From positions 1-22,960 of the forward strand of contig JABXJU010000050.1 of NCBI GenBank assembly GCA_013375405.1: a stretch of 22,960 nucleotides of DNA, read 5' to 3'. A model generated the notes under the pieces. It was not told the origin of the DNA and ran no database searches. It worked only from the letters and a program-made list of their open reading frames with translations. The DNA comes from Candidatus Helarchaeota archaeon (GTDB taxonomy: Archaea > Asgardarchaeota > Lokiarchaeia > Helarchaeales > HEL-GB-A). Of this stretch, positions 15,161-22,332 are shown piece by piece. The translations under genes and the position numbers were made by a program. The stretch's first letter is position 1, and every line of letters starts with the position of its first letter.

Positions 15161-16063
15161 TTGGTACCGATCTTGGTTATAGCCGTGTTACTGCTCGGGT
15201 TAGTTGGAACCGTAAAGTTAACTAATATTGCTAATAAATCCGATCTAAATACCAATTCCTTGCCAATCAATCCAGCAAAATCAAGTGACATAAACAATCC
15301 CGAAATATTATTTAATGATGCCGAGGTATTTGATAATTTCACCCTACCTGGCATTACTACTTATTATTACGCGACAGATCTGGAGCTGATCGTTAATAAT
15401 TACTGGTTAATCTGGATGTATCAGATCGATTTTCCCCTTACTCAATATAGCTTAAATATATATTCCAATTACACGTATCTGCCCGCTTATTTAATCCAGG
15501 GCTGTAGTGGAGTGCACCAGCTAGAGTGGTTAGTATGTAGACCACCAACTACCCAAACAATCTATATCGAATTGTACAGCATGCTCATGACGGGAAATTA
15601 CTGCATTGAAGCCGAATGCTCAACCCAGAAAGTAGTTTCCTCGCTTCTTTCCTACAATGTAACATTAAATCCAATAGACCGCGTGGCAATTTACCACGTG
15701 CTCCTCGACTCAGGATTGCCGTATTCCATCACCTTGGACGTACCAAGTGGTTGTGATTTTGACATCGAGGTTTTTTGGATGACCCCGAACCTCGACTATG
15801 GCCCCGATAAACGTGATCACCACGTAAGTAATTCGAGCACGTTAGGGCAAGATGAAAGCGTCAGTTTTACAGCTGAGGAAACTGAACATTATGCGATTGT
15901 CATGTCCCAAAAAGCTGGATCAGGAATCGCCGTCCTCCGGATTGAACAAAGTGACGTTGGAGATGGAGGGATTCCAGGCTTCGAAATCTTGCCAATCTTA
16001 ATGCTAATTTCCATAGTAATCTGGCTACAATCGTACAAAAGAAAAAGACCGAATTTCTTATAA
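15161..16063 (+). CDS. Secreted surface protein with PGF-type C-terminal sorting tail
   Basis: From TTG 15161 it has 300 residues. A hydrophobic signal segment (3-20) is followed by an Asn/Ser/Thr-rich ectodomain with several N-x-S/T sites and paired cysteines (for example GCSG...LVCRP and CIEAEC). The C-terminus has the tripartite layout of archaeosortase-type substrates: IPGFE (271-275), a hydrophobic helix and the basic cluster KRKR. The frame is open further upstream. The codons before TTG give HTSRKRT, the positive n-region a signal peptide needs, and AGGAGTGG lies just before ATA 15134/15137. The true start is therefore probably an ATA and the protein about eight residues longer. Function beyond surface location is unknown. 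The end converges with the radical SAM gene. Confidence 0.75.
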   Translation: MVPILVIAVLLLGLVGTVKLTNIANKSDLNTNSLPINPAKSSDINNPEILFNDAEVFDNFTLPGITTYYYATDLELIVNNYWLIWMYQIDFPLTQYSLNIYSNYTYLPAYLIQGCSGVHQLEWLVCRPPTTQTIYIELYSMLMTGNYCIEAECSTQKVVSSLLSYNVTLNPIDRVAIYHVLLDSGLPYSITLDVPSGCDFDIEVFWMTPNLDYGPDKRDHHVSNSSTLGQDESVSFTAEETEHYAIVMSQKAGSGIAVLRIEQSDVGDGGIPGFEILPILMLISIVIWLQSYKRKRPNFL

Positions 16064-16073
16064 TAACCTAATA

Positions 16074-16085
16074 TCTCTTTTTTTT
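16074..16085 (+). terminator. T-rich terminator after the surface-protein gene
   Basis: A run of T residues (within CTCTTTTTTTTG) lies ~12 bases after the stop of the surface-protein gene. Archaeal polymerases terminate in such T tracts without needing a hairpin. None is seen in the converging gene's direction here. Confidence 0.4.
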
Positions 16086-16149
16086 GTTGGGGTAAGCTAA
16101 ATGATGTTATTTCAAACAGGTTAAAATAGATGTCTTCATTGGGGGCGAT

Positions 16150-17562
16150 TTAATTTGTTTTTGAATTATGTGTAACAAGCTTTTTAAATCCTGAGAAGGT
16201 AGCTTTGAGAGTCGGGAAATTACAGACACGGGAAAGGAAAAAAGGCAACCCTCTCGTTTTTAGCATGCGGCCGAATCGGGGAATAGGATTCTTAAAAAAT
16301 GGAACCTCGGCGTAAGCCTTATCTAAGTATTTTTGCAGTTGGTCTGAAGTTAAATGCTGATATTTCATAGTTGGAGTAAACCAGTTAAATTTACGCCAAT
16401 CTTTGGTTAAGAGTAAATCTTTTTCTTGAACTTCTTCCATCAATTCAGTTTTAGGATAGGGGGTCAAGAGGGAGAAGGTCGGCATATCCAGATCTAAAAA
16501 TTTTGCAATTTCAATAGTAGATTCCAAGTCTTGTTCGGTATCATCGAAATTTGCCCCCAGAATAATATTTCCTTGAATGATGAACCCAAGATTATGTAAG
16601 ATCTTGATAGCATCTTTTATTTCTTGAAATCGGAACTGCTTATTAAGATTTTGTAAGGATTTATCGGAGAAGCTTTCTAATCCCAAGAGGAGGAAGATAA
16701 AACCCGCTTTTGCCATCCTTTTAAAAACGTCTGGGCGTTTTGTAACCATATCAACGCGGGCATTGGTCATAAAAAACATGTTAAGGCGTTCCCGAATGAT
16801 CGCATCGCATAATCCTTTTACATGCTTCGGATTCACTACAAAATTATCATCAATGATATAAATATACCTTCGCTTTTTACGAATTTGGCGTAATTCCTTC
16901 ATTATATGTGAGATCGAGCGATATCTGTATTTATGGCGGTAAAAATTATGGATAGCACAAAAAGTACATTTGAATGGGCAGCCTTTACTGGTTTCTATGC
17001 AATCCGTGGCTAATCCGAAGAATTTGTATCGCGAATTTGCCTCCTGAGATCGAAGATTACGCGCCGGAAGTGGAAATTGATTTAAATCTGCGAGTTCTCG
17101 GTCCGGATTATGGATAACACTTCCATTATTTCTATATGAGAGTCCTTTTACTCCAATGGGACCATTTTTCTGAATCAGTTCACGAAAAGTAAGGTCTCCC
17201 TCCGATCGGACAACCATATCAATCCATGGGAAGGCTAGAGTTTCATGGGGTAGCAAACTTGGATGCCACCCTCCCACCACTGTGGTTGCACCATTCTCCT
17301 TGGCAATTTTAGCTATGCTATTAACATGATAGATTTGAATACTGTAAGTACAACTGAGTCCTACATAATTCGGCTGAAATTGTTCAATTTCTTCCTTAAT
17401 TCTTGTTAAATTTATGAGTCTATTATCAATGATCTTTGTTTCAGCGATATCTTGAACCTGTGCTGCAATGCATTCTAGCCCAAGCGGTGGAAAAGTGATA
17501 TCTGTATGGGGGCCGTATCTGTATGTTTTCGGATAATCAGGCATGACGAGGAGAACACGCAT
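16150..17562 (-). CDS. B12-binding-domain radical SAM protein
   Basis: A 470-residue enzyme. Residues 1-150 form a cobalamin-binding Rossmann-like domain (MRVLLVMPDYP, FPPLGLECIAAQ, YVGLSCTY, VVGGWHPSLLP). The radical SAM core starts with the cluster motif SKGCPFKCTFC, with C195, C199 and C202 as ligands. IIDDNFVV, FLLLGLES and IILGANFD strands follow. The canonical base-off His of some B12 domains (DxHxxG) is absent, as in many members. Such enzymes carry out difficult methylations or rearrangements; the substrate cannot be predicted. The last ~60 residues are basic and helical. It starts at ATG 17562 with GGTG ~15 bases upstream. It stands alone on its strand. Confidence 0.88.
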   Translation of the reverse strand: MRVLLVMPDYPKTYRYGPHTDITFPPLGLECIAAQVQDIAETKIIDNRLINLTRIKEEIEQFQPNYVGLSCTYSIQIYHVNSIAKIAKENGATTVVGGWHPSLLPHETLAFPWIDMVVRSEGDLTFRELIQKNGPIGVKGLSYRNNGSVIHNPDRELADLNQFPLPARNLRSQEANSRYKFFGLATDCIETSKGCPFKCTFCAIHNFYRHKYRYRSISHIMKELRQIRKKRRYIYIIDDNFVVNPKHVKGLCDAIIRERLNMFFMTNARVDMVTKRPDVFKRMAKAGFIFLLLGLESFSDKSLQNLNKQFRFQEIKDAIKILHNLGFIIQGNIILGANFDDTEQDLESTIEIAKFLDLDMPTFSLLTPYPKTELMEEVQEKDLLLTKDWRKFNWFTPTMKYQHLTSDQLQKYLDKAYAEVPFFKNPIPRFGRMLKTRGLPFFLSRVCNFPTLKATFSGFKKLVTHNSKTN

Positions 17563-17741
17563 CTGTTTAAAAACACCTAGCAGGATTTCATATGAAAATT
17601 TATATTATTATGTATAAAAGAAATTATATATATCTACCTACTTTTTATGTCTGAAGCGTTACGCCGCTCGGCACTAATCCACCTAGGGGGGGAAAGCGTT
17701 GACTTTAGCGTATCTGGCAAATTCGGGAGTAATGTGAAGTG

Positions 17742-17779
17742 AATCAAATTTTAAAATCATTAGAATTTAAAATTTGATT
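17742..17779. repeat. 14-bp perfect inverted repeat
   Basis: The left arm AATCAAATTTTAAA (17742-17755) is the exact reverse complement of the right arm TTTAAAATTTGATT (17766-17779), with a ten-base spacer. It lies upstream of both divergent genes, so it is not placed as a terminator. An operator or an RNA hairpin are possibilities. Confidence 0.7.
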
Positions 17780-17914
17780 AAGCCCAACGTTCCGTTACAA
17801 GAATATGTATTATATACTATCACAACCGATATAAATCCTCTAGTATTAAATACTATGCAATAATCGAAAAAGATTATTTAATAGATAAGGCCAATGATTT
17901 GATAGAACCAAGTT

Positions 17915-17946
17915 TTTTGGATACAATTAATTTTGGATACAATTAA
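17915..17946 (+). repeat. Perfect 16-bp tandem duplication
   Basis: TTTTGGATACAATTAA occurs twice without spacer (17915-17930 and 17931-17946), just upstream of the seven-helix membrane-protein gene. It may be a slippage duplication or a pair of regulator half-sites. Confidence 0.8.
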
Positions 17947-17998
17947 AATTAAAGAGCTCAAATAATTATAAAAGAATGGTTATAAAGGAGAATTTAAA

Positions 17999-18679
17999 TT
18001 GACTTTAGGGACTTTGGATTGGATTGCAATTGGATGTTGGATTGTTGTAGTGATTATTACTGCTGGGATTTTTATTAAACTATTTTTAAAATACCTAAAA
18101 TATCCAGAAAGAGTAAAGAATCGATTGGCTTTCTGCTTAGTTTTTTTATTTCTAGTTATTGGACGATGTCTCCTAATCTATTTTGACTATTTCTTAGTGG
18201 AACTGGATACGACCAGATATGGTGAATTCCAAATGATGTGGAAAATGGCTACACTCTTTCAACTAATGGGAATAGGATTTCTCATCGTCGTCTCTGAATA
18301 TGCTGTATTTAATGGTAAAGATTATTATGTATTTTTTATTGGATTTACAATTGTAGTGTTTATAGGCTTGCTCATCCAAGATTTTCTACTGGCCCAAAAT
18401 ATTACCGTTGGTGCTTTAGGTTTTCTAGCTTTCATCCCAATTAGTTGGATTTACTTGATTAGAAAATTACCCGAAACCAGAAATAACATGCTAATGATTC
18501 TTATGGGATTTATCATTTATGGAGGAGGATTACTCATTATTTCTGCGGGTTTGGTCCCTATAATAGAGGATATTTTTCTAATATCTGTTCATGAAATCTA
18601 CTTAATTAGTCCCCTTATCCAAATACCTGGACTCCTTATTCTTGGATTAGGAATTAAAAGAATGTATTTCGCTGATTGA
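17999..18679 (+). CDS. Seven-helix membrane protein, unknown
   Basis: A 226-residue protein with seven hydrophobic helices at about residues 7-31, 42-64, 82-103, 108-130, 136-153, 162-183 and 196-220. Short polar loops separate them and there is no soluble domain. The layout resembles the seven-helix sensor module found at the N-terminus of some archaeal histidine kinases, here without a kinase, but I see no signature residue such as a retinal lysine context. The function is unknown. It starts at TTG 17999 with AAAGGAG eight bases before. A T tract follows its stop at 18704-18716. The neighbour downstream is convergent. Confidence 0.72.
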   Translation: MTLGTLDWIAIGCWIVVVIITAGIFIKLFLKYLKYPERVKNRLAFCLVFLFLVIGRCLLIYFDYFLVELDTTRYGEFQMMWKMATLFQLMGIGFLIVVSEYAVFNGKDYYVFFIGFTIVVFIGLLIQDFLLAQNITVGALGFLAFIPISWIYLIRKLPETRNNMLMILMGFIIYGGGLLIISAGLVPIIEDIFLISVHEIYLISPLIQIPGLLILGLGIKRMYFAD

Positions 18680-18703
18680 GGAATTAATAAAGAATGATTT
18701 ATT

Positions 18704-18716
18704 ATATTTTTTTTTC
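18704..18716 (+). terminator. T-rich terminator after the seven-helix gene
   Basis: A long T run, TATTTTTTTTTC, begins ~25 bases after the stop codon of the plus-strand gene, a typical archaeal intrinsic termination signal. Confidence 0.4.
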
Positions 18717-18728
18717 ATGGTCTTGAAT

Positions 18729-18792
18729 GGGCTCAGTTAGAGGGCGGCGTGTCGCCACCGCTTGGCAGGCCCTGAGGCGGGCTCGCGAGCAA
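18729..18792. ncRNA. GC-rich island, candidate structured RNA
   Basis: In a window that is otherwise about two-thirds A+T, these ~64 bases are mostly G and C. They contain several nested pairings: CTCAG (18732-18736) with CTGAG (18772-18776), GGCG-GCGTGT-CGCC, CCGCTT with AGGCGG, and the perfect palindrome GCTCGCGAGC (18781-18790). GC islands in AT-rich archaeal genomes often mark structured non-coding RNA. I could not fit it to tRNA, 5S, C/D box or H/ACA models. It lies between convergent genes, so a transcript terminator or mobile-element scar is also possible. Confidence 0.35.
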
Positions 18793-18812
18793 CCTATGAT
18801 ATCGAGAGAATA

Positions 18813-19190
18813 CTAATCTAAATCAAAAAATAAGTCCAATCCATATTTGCTGTATAATTCATCAATTAGATAAATTAACGGATTTAAGTGGTCTTTATAG
18901 CGATTCCAAACCAGTTTTGATTTGAATTCTGCAAAATGTAAATACCCTTCGCTATCAAAGCAGGGATTATTTGGCTTTGGAATAACTTTAATAATCGGAG
19001 GCATTTCCGGATATCCTGCATTGAATGTCATTTCTGTTACCCTAGTTTTTCCATCACGCCACGTCGTGGTTGAATACATTCCTTTTGTTAAATCATTTTC
19101 ATCAATGAGTTTCCATTCCTTATAACTCTGTCGAACTATTATATCAGCTATATGGTTTTTAAACAGTTCTTTACCTTCTTCCCAACTCAT
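18813..19190 (-). CDS. E2/UEV-fold (ubiquitin-conjugating-like) protein
   Basis: A 125-residue protein with the order of an E2 core. An N-terminal helix (3-20) and strands lead into FNAGYPEMPPIIKVIPKP (56-73), the E2 'YPxxPP' signature. NPCFDSEGYLHF (75-86) follows, equivalent to HPN...GxICL, then W95 and the closing helix LNPLIYLIDELYSKYG (102-117). The position of the catalytic Cys is His85, so this is probably a UEV-like, catalytically inactive or modified member; C77 nearby is the only cysteine. The closing segment also recalls TSG101/Vps23 UEV domains. It lies 27 bases after the ubiquitin-like gene, with GGGCGATC before its ATG, so the two form an operon. The fold call is by pattern; the role in ubiquitin-like conjugation or ESCRT-type recognition is inferred. 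Confidence 0.68.
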   Translation of the reverse strand: MSWEEGKELFKNHIADIIVRQSYKEWKLIDENDLTKGMYSTTTWRDGKTRVTEMTFNAGYPEMPPIIKVIPKPNNPCFDSEGYLHFAEFKSKLVWNRYKDHLNPLIYLIDELYSKYGLDLFFDLD

Positions 19191-19217
19191 TTAGCGATCG
19201 CCCTGAAACCTAAAATT

Positions 19218-19529
19218 CTATATTCCACCAATTGGCTCCGGAATCCAATAGAGTTTATTTGTTTTAAACTCTATGATATCTTCAATTGTTTCACGCAGAC
19301 CAACTGGCTTCTTTCTCCCTTTATCAATTCGGTATACTTTCACGGTCACGAGATTTATCGTAGGATTTGTTCTAATATTCTGATATGTTTGGCTCAATAG
19401 GTCTACAACTTCTTCACTGTATTTCCAAAGCAATCGAGACGTAATGCTTTTAATGTTGTCAGATGCTTCTGCCGTGATGTAGTCTGTTGTGCCTAATAAG
19501 GGACTTACAAATATTAATTCATAAACCAT
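19218..19529 (-). CDS. Ubiquitin-like (beta-grasp) protein with C-terminal Gly-Gly
   Basis: A 103-residue protein. Residues 18-33 (ITAEASDNIKSITSRL) match ubiquitin's second strand and helix start (ITLEVEPSDTIENVKAKI). The last part, LRETIEDIIEFKTNKLYWIP, lines up without gaps with ubiquitin's RTLSDYNIQKESTLHLVL. The chain ends PIGGI, a di-glycine plus one residue, as expected for a precursor that a protease trims to expose GG. The middle (35-60) is longer than in ubiquitin. It probably acts as a protein modifier or a scaffold, together with the E2/UEV-like gene downstream. No E1 or deubiquitinase is in the window. It starts at ATG 19529; the GGTGA upstream is rather distant (13 bases). A TATTTATT element near 19583-19594 may be its promoter. 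Confidence 0.62.
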   Translation of the reverse strand: MVYELIFVSPLLGTTDYITAEASDNIKSITSRLLWKYSEEVVDLLSQTYQNIRTNPTINLVTVKVYRIDKGRKKPVGLRETIEDIIEFKTNKLYWIPEPIGGI

Positions 19530-19582
19530 TTTTCTTTCATCTTCACCTTCTCAATGGAATCCTTCTAAAAAATTTTTTGGTG

Positions 19583-19594
19583 TGAATAAATACT
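19583..19594 (-). promoter_or_regulatory. Possible box A for the ubiquitin-like operon
   Basis: The minus strand reads AGTATTTATTCA about 55-65 bases before the ATG at 19529. That spacing fits an archaeal promoter giving a leader of about 30-35 bases. If it is real, the ubiquitin-like/E2-like pair is expressed independently of the genes upstream. Confidence 0.35.
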
Positions 19595-19727
19595 ATGGTG
19601 GTAACGGCGTAAACGGTTTTCTCGCGGCAACTCGATATTCCTAATTAGTCTCTACAATAAAATTTATTTTTTTTATATCTTTTCATCACGTAATACCGAC
19701 AGATAAAAGACTTAAATCACCCAACAT

Positions 19728-19794
19728 GATGTAGTCTGTCGTACCCAACAAGGAACTGACAAATAGTAATTTATATACTATTTTTTTTTCATCC
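19728..19794 (-). pseudogene. Decayed duplicate of the ubiquitin-like gene 5' end
   Basis: On the minus strand this ~66-base segment repeats the start of the ubiquitin-like gene, including ~12 leader bases (GATGAAA...AAA). Its frame reads (I)VYKLLFVSSLLGTTDYI against MVYELIFVSPLLGTTDYI in the intact gene. The start codon is ATA instead of ATG. After TTDYI similarity ends abruptly and the frame stops 13 codons later. Most differences lie at third codon positions or give similar residues, which suggests the copy was once under protein-level selection before truncation. It lies 186 bases upstream of the intact gene. Confidence 0.75.
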
Positions 19795-19825
19795 TTAATT
19801 CGAGTTCTCTTATTCTAAAATCAAT

Positions 19826-20266
19826 TCATCCCTTTTTTTCTTCTGTTTCAGATGCATAATCATACTCTAGCATCCAAGATTCCCGAAGAAGAGTTATCCC
19901 TACAAATGTTCCAATCGGAAATGCTATTATCAAAAGAATCGAGGCGATAATTACAAATTTCCTTACATATTTTACAACTTTACTTGAATCTTTCTTTTCA
20001 TCTCGCGTTTTATTTATCCCATATCTTGCTAACTTTTTCGCCCAAAAACCCAAAATAAATATAATAATCCCAGGAATAATGTTTAGCCATCCCAATATTT
20101 GGAGAATTAGCACAACTGTCTCATTCACGTAGGGATAAAGTAAAGCGATCGGTTCTCCAATTAAAAAAAGAATTAGAAGTAGCTCAGCTAAACCCACCAC
20201 TATTAAAATTAATCCTCCACCCCACATCAAAAAACGGTATTGTCCAGCTAAATCCTTATCAGCCAT
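19826..20266 (-). CDS. Small membrane protein, unknown
   Basis: A 146-residue protein with three clear hydrophobic helices and a possible fourth split one: about residues 13-36, 50-73 (VLILQILGWLNIIPGIIIFILGFW) and 103-126. Charged segments lie between (AKKLARYGINKTRDEKKDSSK, a positive cytoplasmic loop), with a Glu/Lys-rich tail. No motif is recognised. It follows the GH57/38-like gene by 66 bases on the same strand and may be co-transcribed with it, which would suggest a role at the cell surface, but nothing in the sequence proves this. It starts at ATG 20266 behind AGGTGGATAA. Confidence 0.68.
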   Translation of the reverse strand: MADKDLAGQYRFLMWGGGLILIVVGLAELLLILFLIGEPIALLYPYVNETVVLILQILGWLNIIPGIIIFILGFWAKKLARYGINKTRDEKKDSSKVVKYVRKFVIIASILLIIAFPIGTFVGITLLRESWMLEYDYASETEEKKG

Positions 20267-20332
20267 ATTTATCCACCTTTCCTACTTTTTCATTCAATAA
20301 TTCTATTTATTCTCATCAACTTAAATTTCCTC

Positions 20333-22303
20333 TTAAGACGCGGCATTCGCGCATAGCGCATAGAGTTCATATGCAGAATATCCGGCCATTTTAGTAATGT
20401 TATCTGAAATGACCCATAATGGTTGATTATTCACTCTCTGAGCGAAATTAACGGCATCAGAAAGTTGAATATCTTCTAAGAATAAAACTTGATAGGATGC
20501 GTTTAGGTGAATTCCACCTATTTCCAGATATTTAAGGTAATCATTATCCCATAACATGTTTGTATGCCGGGAGGAACAATTATTTATAATTGCAGTCCCT
20601 ACATCAGAATAAATTGATTCCGGAATGAATATCATTCCATTCCCTAGAGGTAAAAACATGTATACAGGATGATAACCGTAATCACTCCTCGACATATTTT
20701 CCGTAAGGTTAATCGAATCTGTTAAAGATGGGCAATATATGATATTTGAAGCATCCAAGTTAAATTTCAATTCTATTTGTTCTGGTACATCAACATTCCA
20801 ATCCCAACTGCCAGGAAATAAAACCTCGAGAGTTTTATAATTGAATCCCTCAAATGTATAGTTTTTTACTACAATTGTCGGAGTAGTGGCTGGATTCGTC
20901 TGAGTTGTAATTGAAATTGATAAATTAGATAAATTTATTTCTCCAATAAGCGTTGGAGTCTTAAAATTTAAAGTATTATTTTCAATAGTTTGCGCCAGTA
21001 AATCTACTTGAAATGTACTGCTGATATTTAACCCGGATATTTCAGAAATTATAATAGAAACAACTTCAGAGCAATTAGACATTGCATTATATATATTTCC
21101 CTCTCCGTATCTGCGCTCATACCCTCTAGGTGTAATACCTGTAGTATCAGTAACCATGGATAAAAGTACGAATCTTTCAGCGCTCTCTAACAAATTTTCG
21201 ATTATAGTTTGATTGCTCGGACTTATTTGAATTTTATATTGATTATACATGATTTCCGTTGCTTGGACCGTAAAATATCCCCGCCTATTATTAGCTATCA
21301 TCTCCCCATCATCACTTCTTCCATCATTATTCCCCATCCAGGTGAATGAAGAATTATACCTAATTGGGGTCCAATGTGTTTCTGGAATGTAGAAATCGAG
21401 AGATTCTACTGCCCCTACCTTCTCACAGTGTCTTAACCATTGTTCCAACGTAAAAAACTGAGCGCCTTCGTTTTCAAGCATTGACCATTGCTGTTCAAAA
21501 AATCTCAAGCGAGCTTCATCCACGTCAAATTCAACTTCCGGGTCCTCAGCTTCGACTGCAATTTCGGCATCTCCGACATAGGCCCACGAATGCATAAAAC
21601 CCGCCTCAACTTTTGGCAAATAATCATAGAGAAGTAAGTACACATGTTTTCCTGGGACAACATTCTCAGAAACATATACTGGACTATCTGGGAATTTGTG
21701 TCCTGGAGGAGCGTAAGTGTTGACCTGCTGCCATGAAACAAGAAGCGTGTCTATTCCCGTTGACCAATTATTATTCAGAATATTCGCAAATCCCAAATCC
21801 ATTTGCCCCTCTTGACAGAGTAAAACTCTTGATCTGGTAAGATTCGCAGCTTCTAAGACTTTATATGCATGTTTAAATTCCCATTCCATGACCGTCTGGG
21901 GATATGCGTGTATAAGCTGCGAAGAATATAATCCGCATACAATTTCCATCTGCCCCCGCTGATTGAGTTTGCGCGTTAAATTTAAGATTACCTCATATTC
22001 AGGCTTTTCCATCATCCGTTCAATCATAGCAGCTTGCATCTCAAAGGAAAAATTCCATGTCGGATGCCTATCAAACATCTGGAGCAGTTTATAGTAAGGT
22101 TCTTCAATAATATTATCCCCAATCTCTGTTCTCCCTGCTCGATATTGAATATTAAAGTGAAAAAAACAAGAAATTGCACGTGGTTTTATCCAAAATTGGT
22201 ATACAAAATAAATCTCTATTGATAAAAACATGGATCCAACAATGATCGCCGCAATTCCCACACTTTTTGCGTAACGAGCTCGTCGTTGATTTATAGAGAG
22301 CAT
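20333..22303 (-). CDS. Membrane-anchored GH57/GH38-like barrel protein
   Basis: A 656-residue protein. A basic N-terminus and one transmembrane helix (14-38) act as a signal anchor. The following ~350 residues resemble the catalytic barrel of GH57/GH38-type polysaccharide enzymes: FFHFNIQYRAG (47-57), HPTWNFSFEMQ (80-90), QMEIVCGLYSSQLIHAYP (118-135) and a helix EFKHAYKVLEAA (142-153). The C-terminal ~250 residues are beta-rich, Asn/Thr-rich with many N-x-S/T sites, and look like an extracellular sandwich domain. It probably trims or modifies surface glycans outside the cell. The catalytic Glu and Asp cannot be fixed by eye, so it could be an inactive binder. It lies 29 bases after the DUF72 gene. 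Confidence 0.68.
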   Translation of the reverse strand: MLSINQRRARYAKSVGIAAIIVGSMFLSIEIYFVYQFWIKPRAISCFFHFNIQYRAGRTEIGDNIIEEPYYKLLQMFDRHPTWNFSFEMQAAMIERMMEKPEYEVILNLTRKLNQRGQMEIVCGLYSSQLIHAYPQTVMEWEFKHAYKVLEAANLTRSRVLLCQEGQMDLGFANILNNNWSTGIDTLLVSWQQVNTYAPPGHKFPDSPVYVSENVVPGKHVYLLLYDYLPKVEAGFMHSWAYVGDAEIAVEAEDPEVEFDVDEARLRFFEQQWSMLENEGAQFFTLEQWLRHCEKVGAVESLDFYIPETHWTPIRYNSSFTWMGNNDGRSDDGEMIANNRRGYFTVQATEIMYNQYKIQISPSNQTIIENLLESAERFVLLSMVTDTTGITPRGYERRYGEGNIYNAMSNCSEVVSIIISEISGLNISSTFQVDLLAQTIENNTLNFKTPTLIGEINLSNLSISITTQTNPATTPTIVVKNYTFEGFNYKTLEVLFPGSWDWNVDVPEQIELKFNLDASNIIYCPSLTDSINLTENMSRSDYGYHPVYMFLPLGNGMIFIPESIYSDVGTAIINNCSSRHTNMLWDNDYLKYLEIGGIHLNASYQVLFLEDIQLSDAVNFAQRVNNQPLWVISDNITKMAGYSAYELYALCANAAS

Positions 22304-22332
22304 TTTCTTTTTAACTTTTTCTTTTTATTCAT

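Larger units (their letters stand above)
17563..17998. other. Long divergent intergenic region with repeats
   Basis: No gene is visible in these 436 bases between divergent genes. They hold AT-rich promoter DNA for the radical SAM gene (TATA-like stretches ~17600-17640), a GC-richer patch (17656-17720) with a CCACCTAGGGGG near-palindrome, a 14-bp inverted repeat (17742-17779) and a perfect 16-bp tandem duplication (17915-17946). AAAGGAG (17984-17990) serves the downstream TTG start. Confidence 0.5.

Noticed and set aside
18729..18792. A tRNA or H/ACA RNA in the GC island (GCTCAGTTAGAG looks like a D arm)
   Set aside because: No acceptor stem, no TTCGA T loop and no ACA box at the right place.
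19152..19400. 82-residue plus-strand frame across the ubiquitin-like/E2-like junction
   Set aside because: It overlaps both minus-strand genes, lacks a ribosome site and shows no domain.
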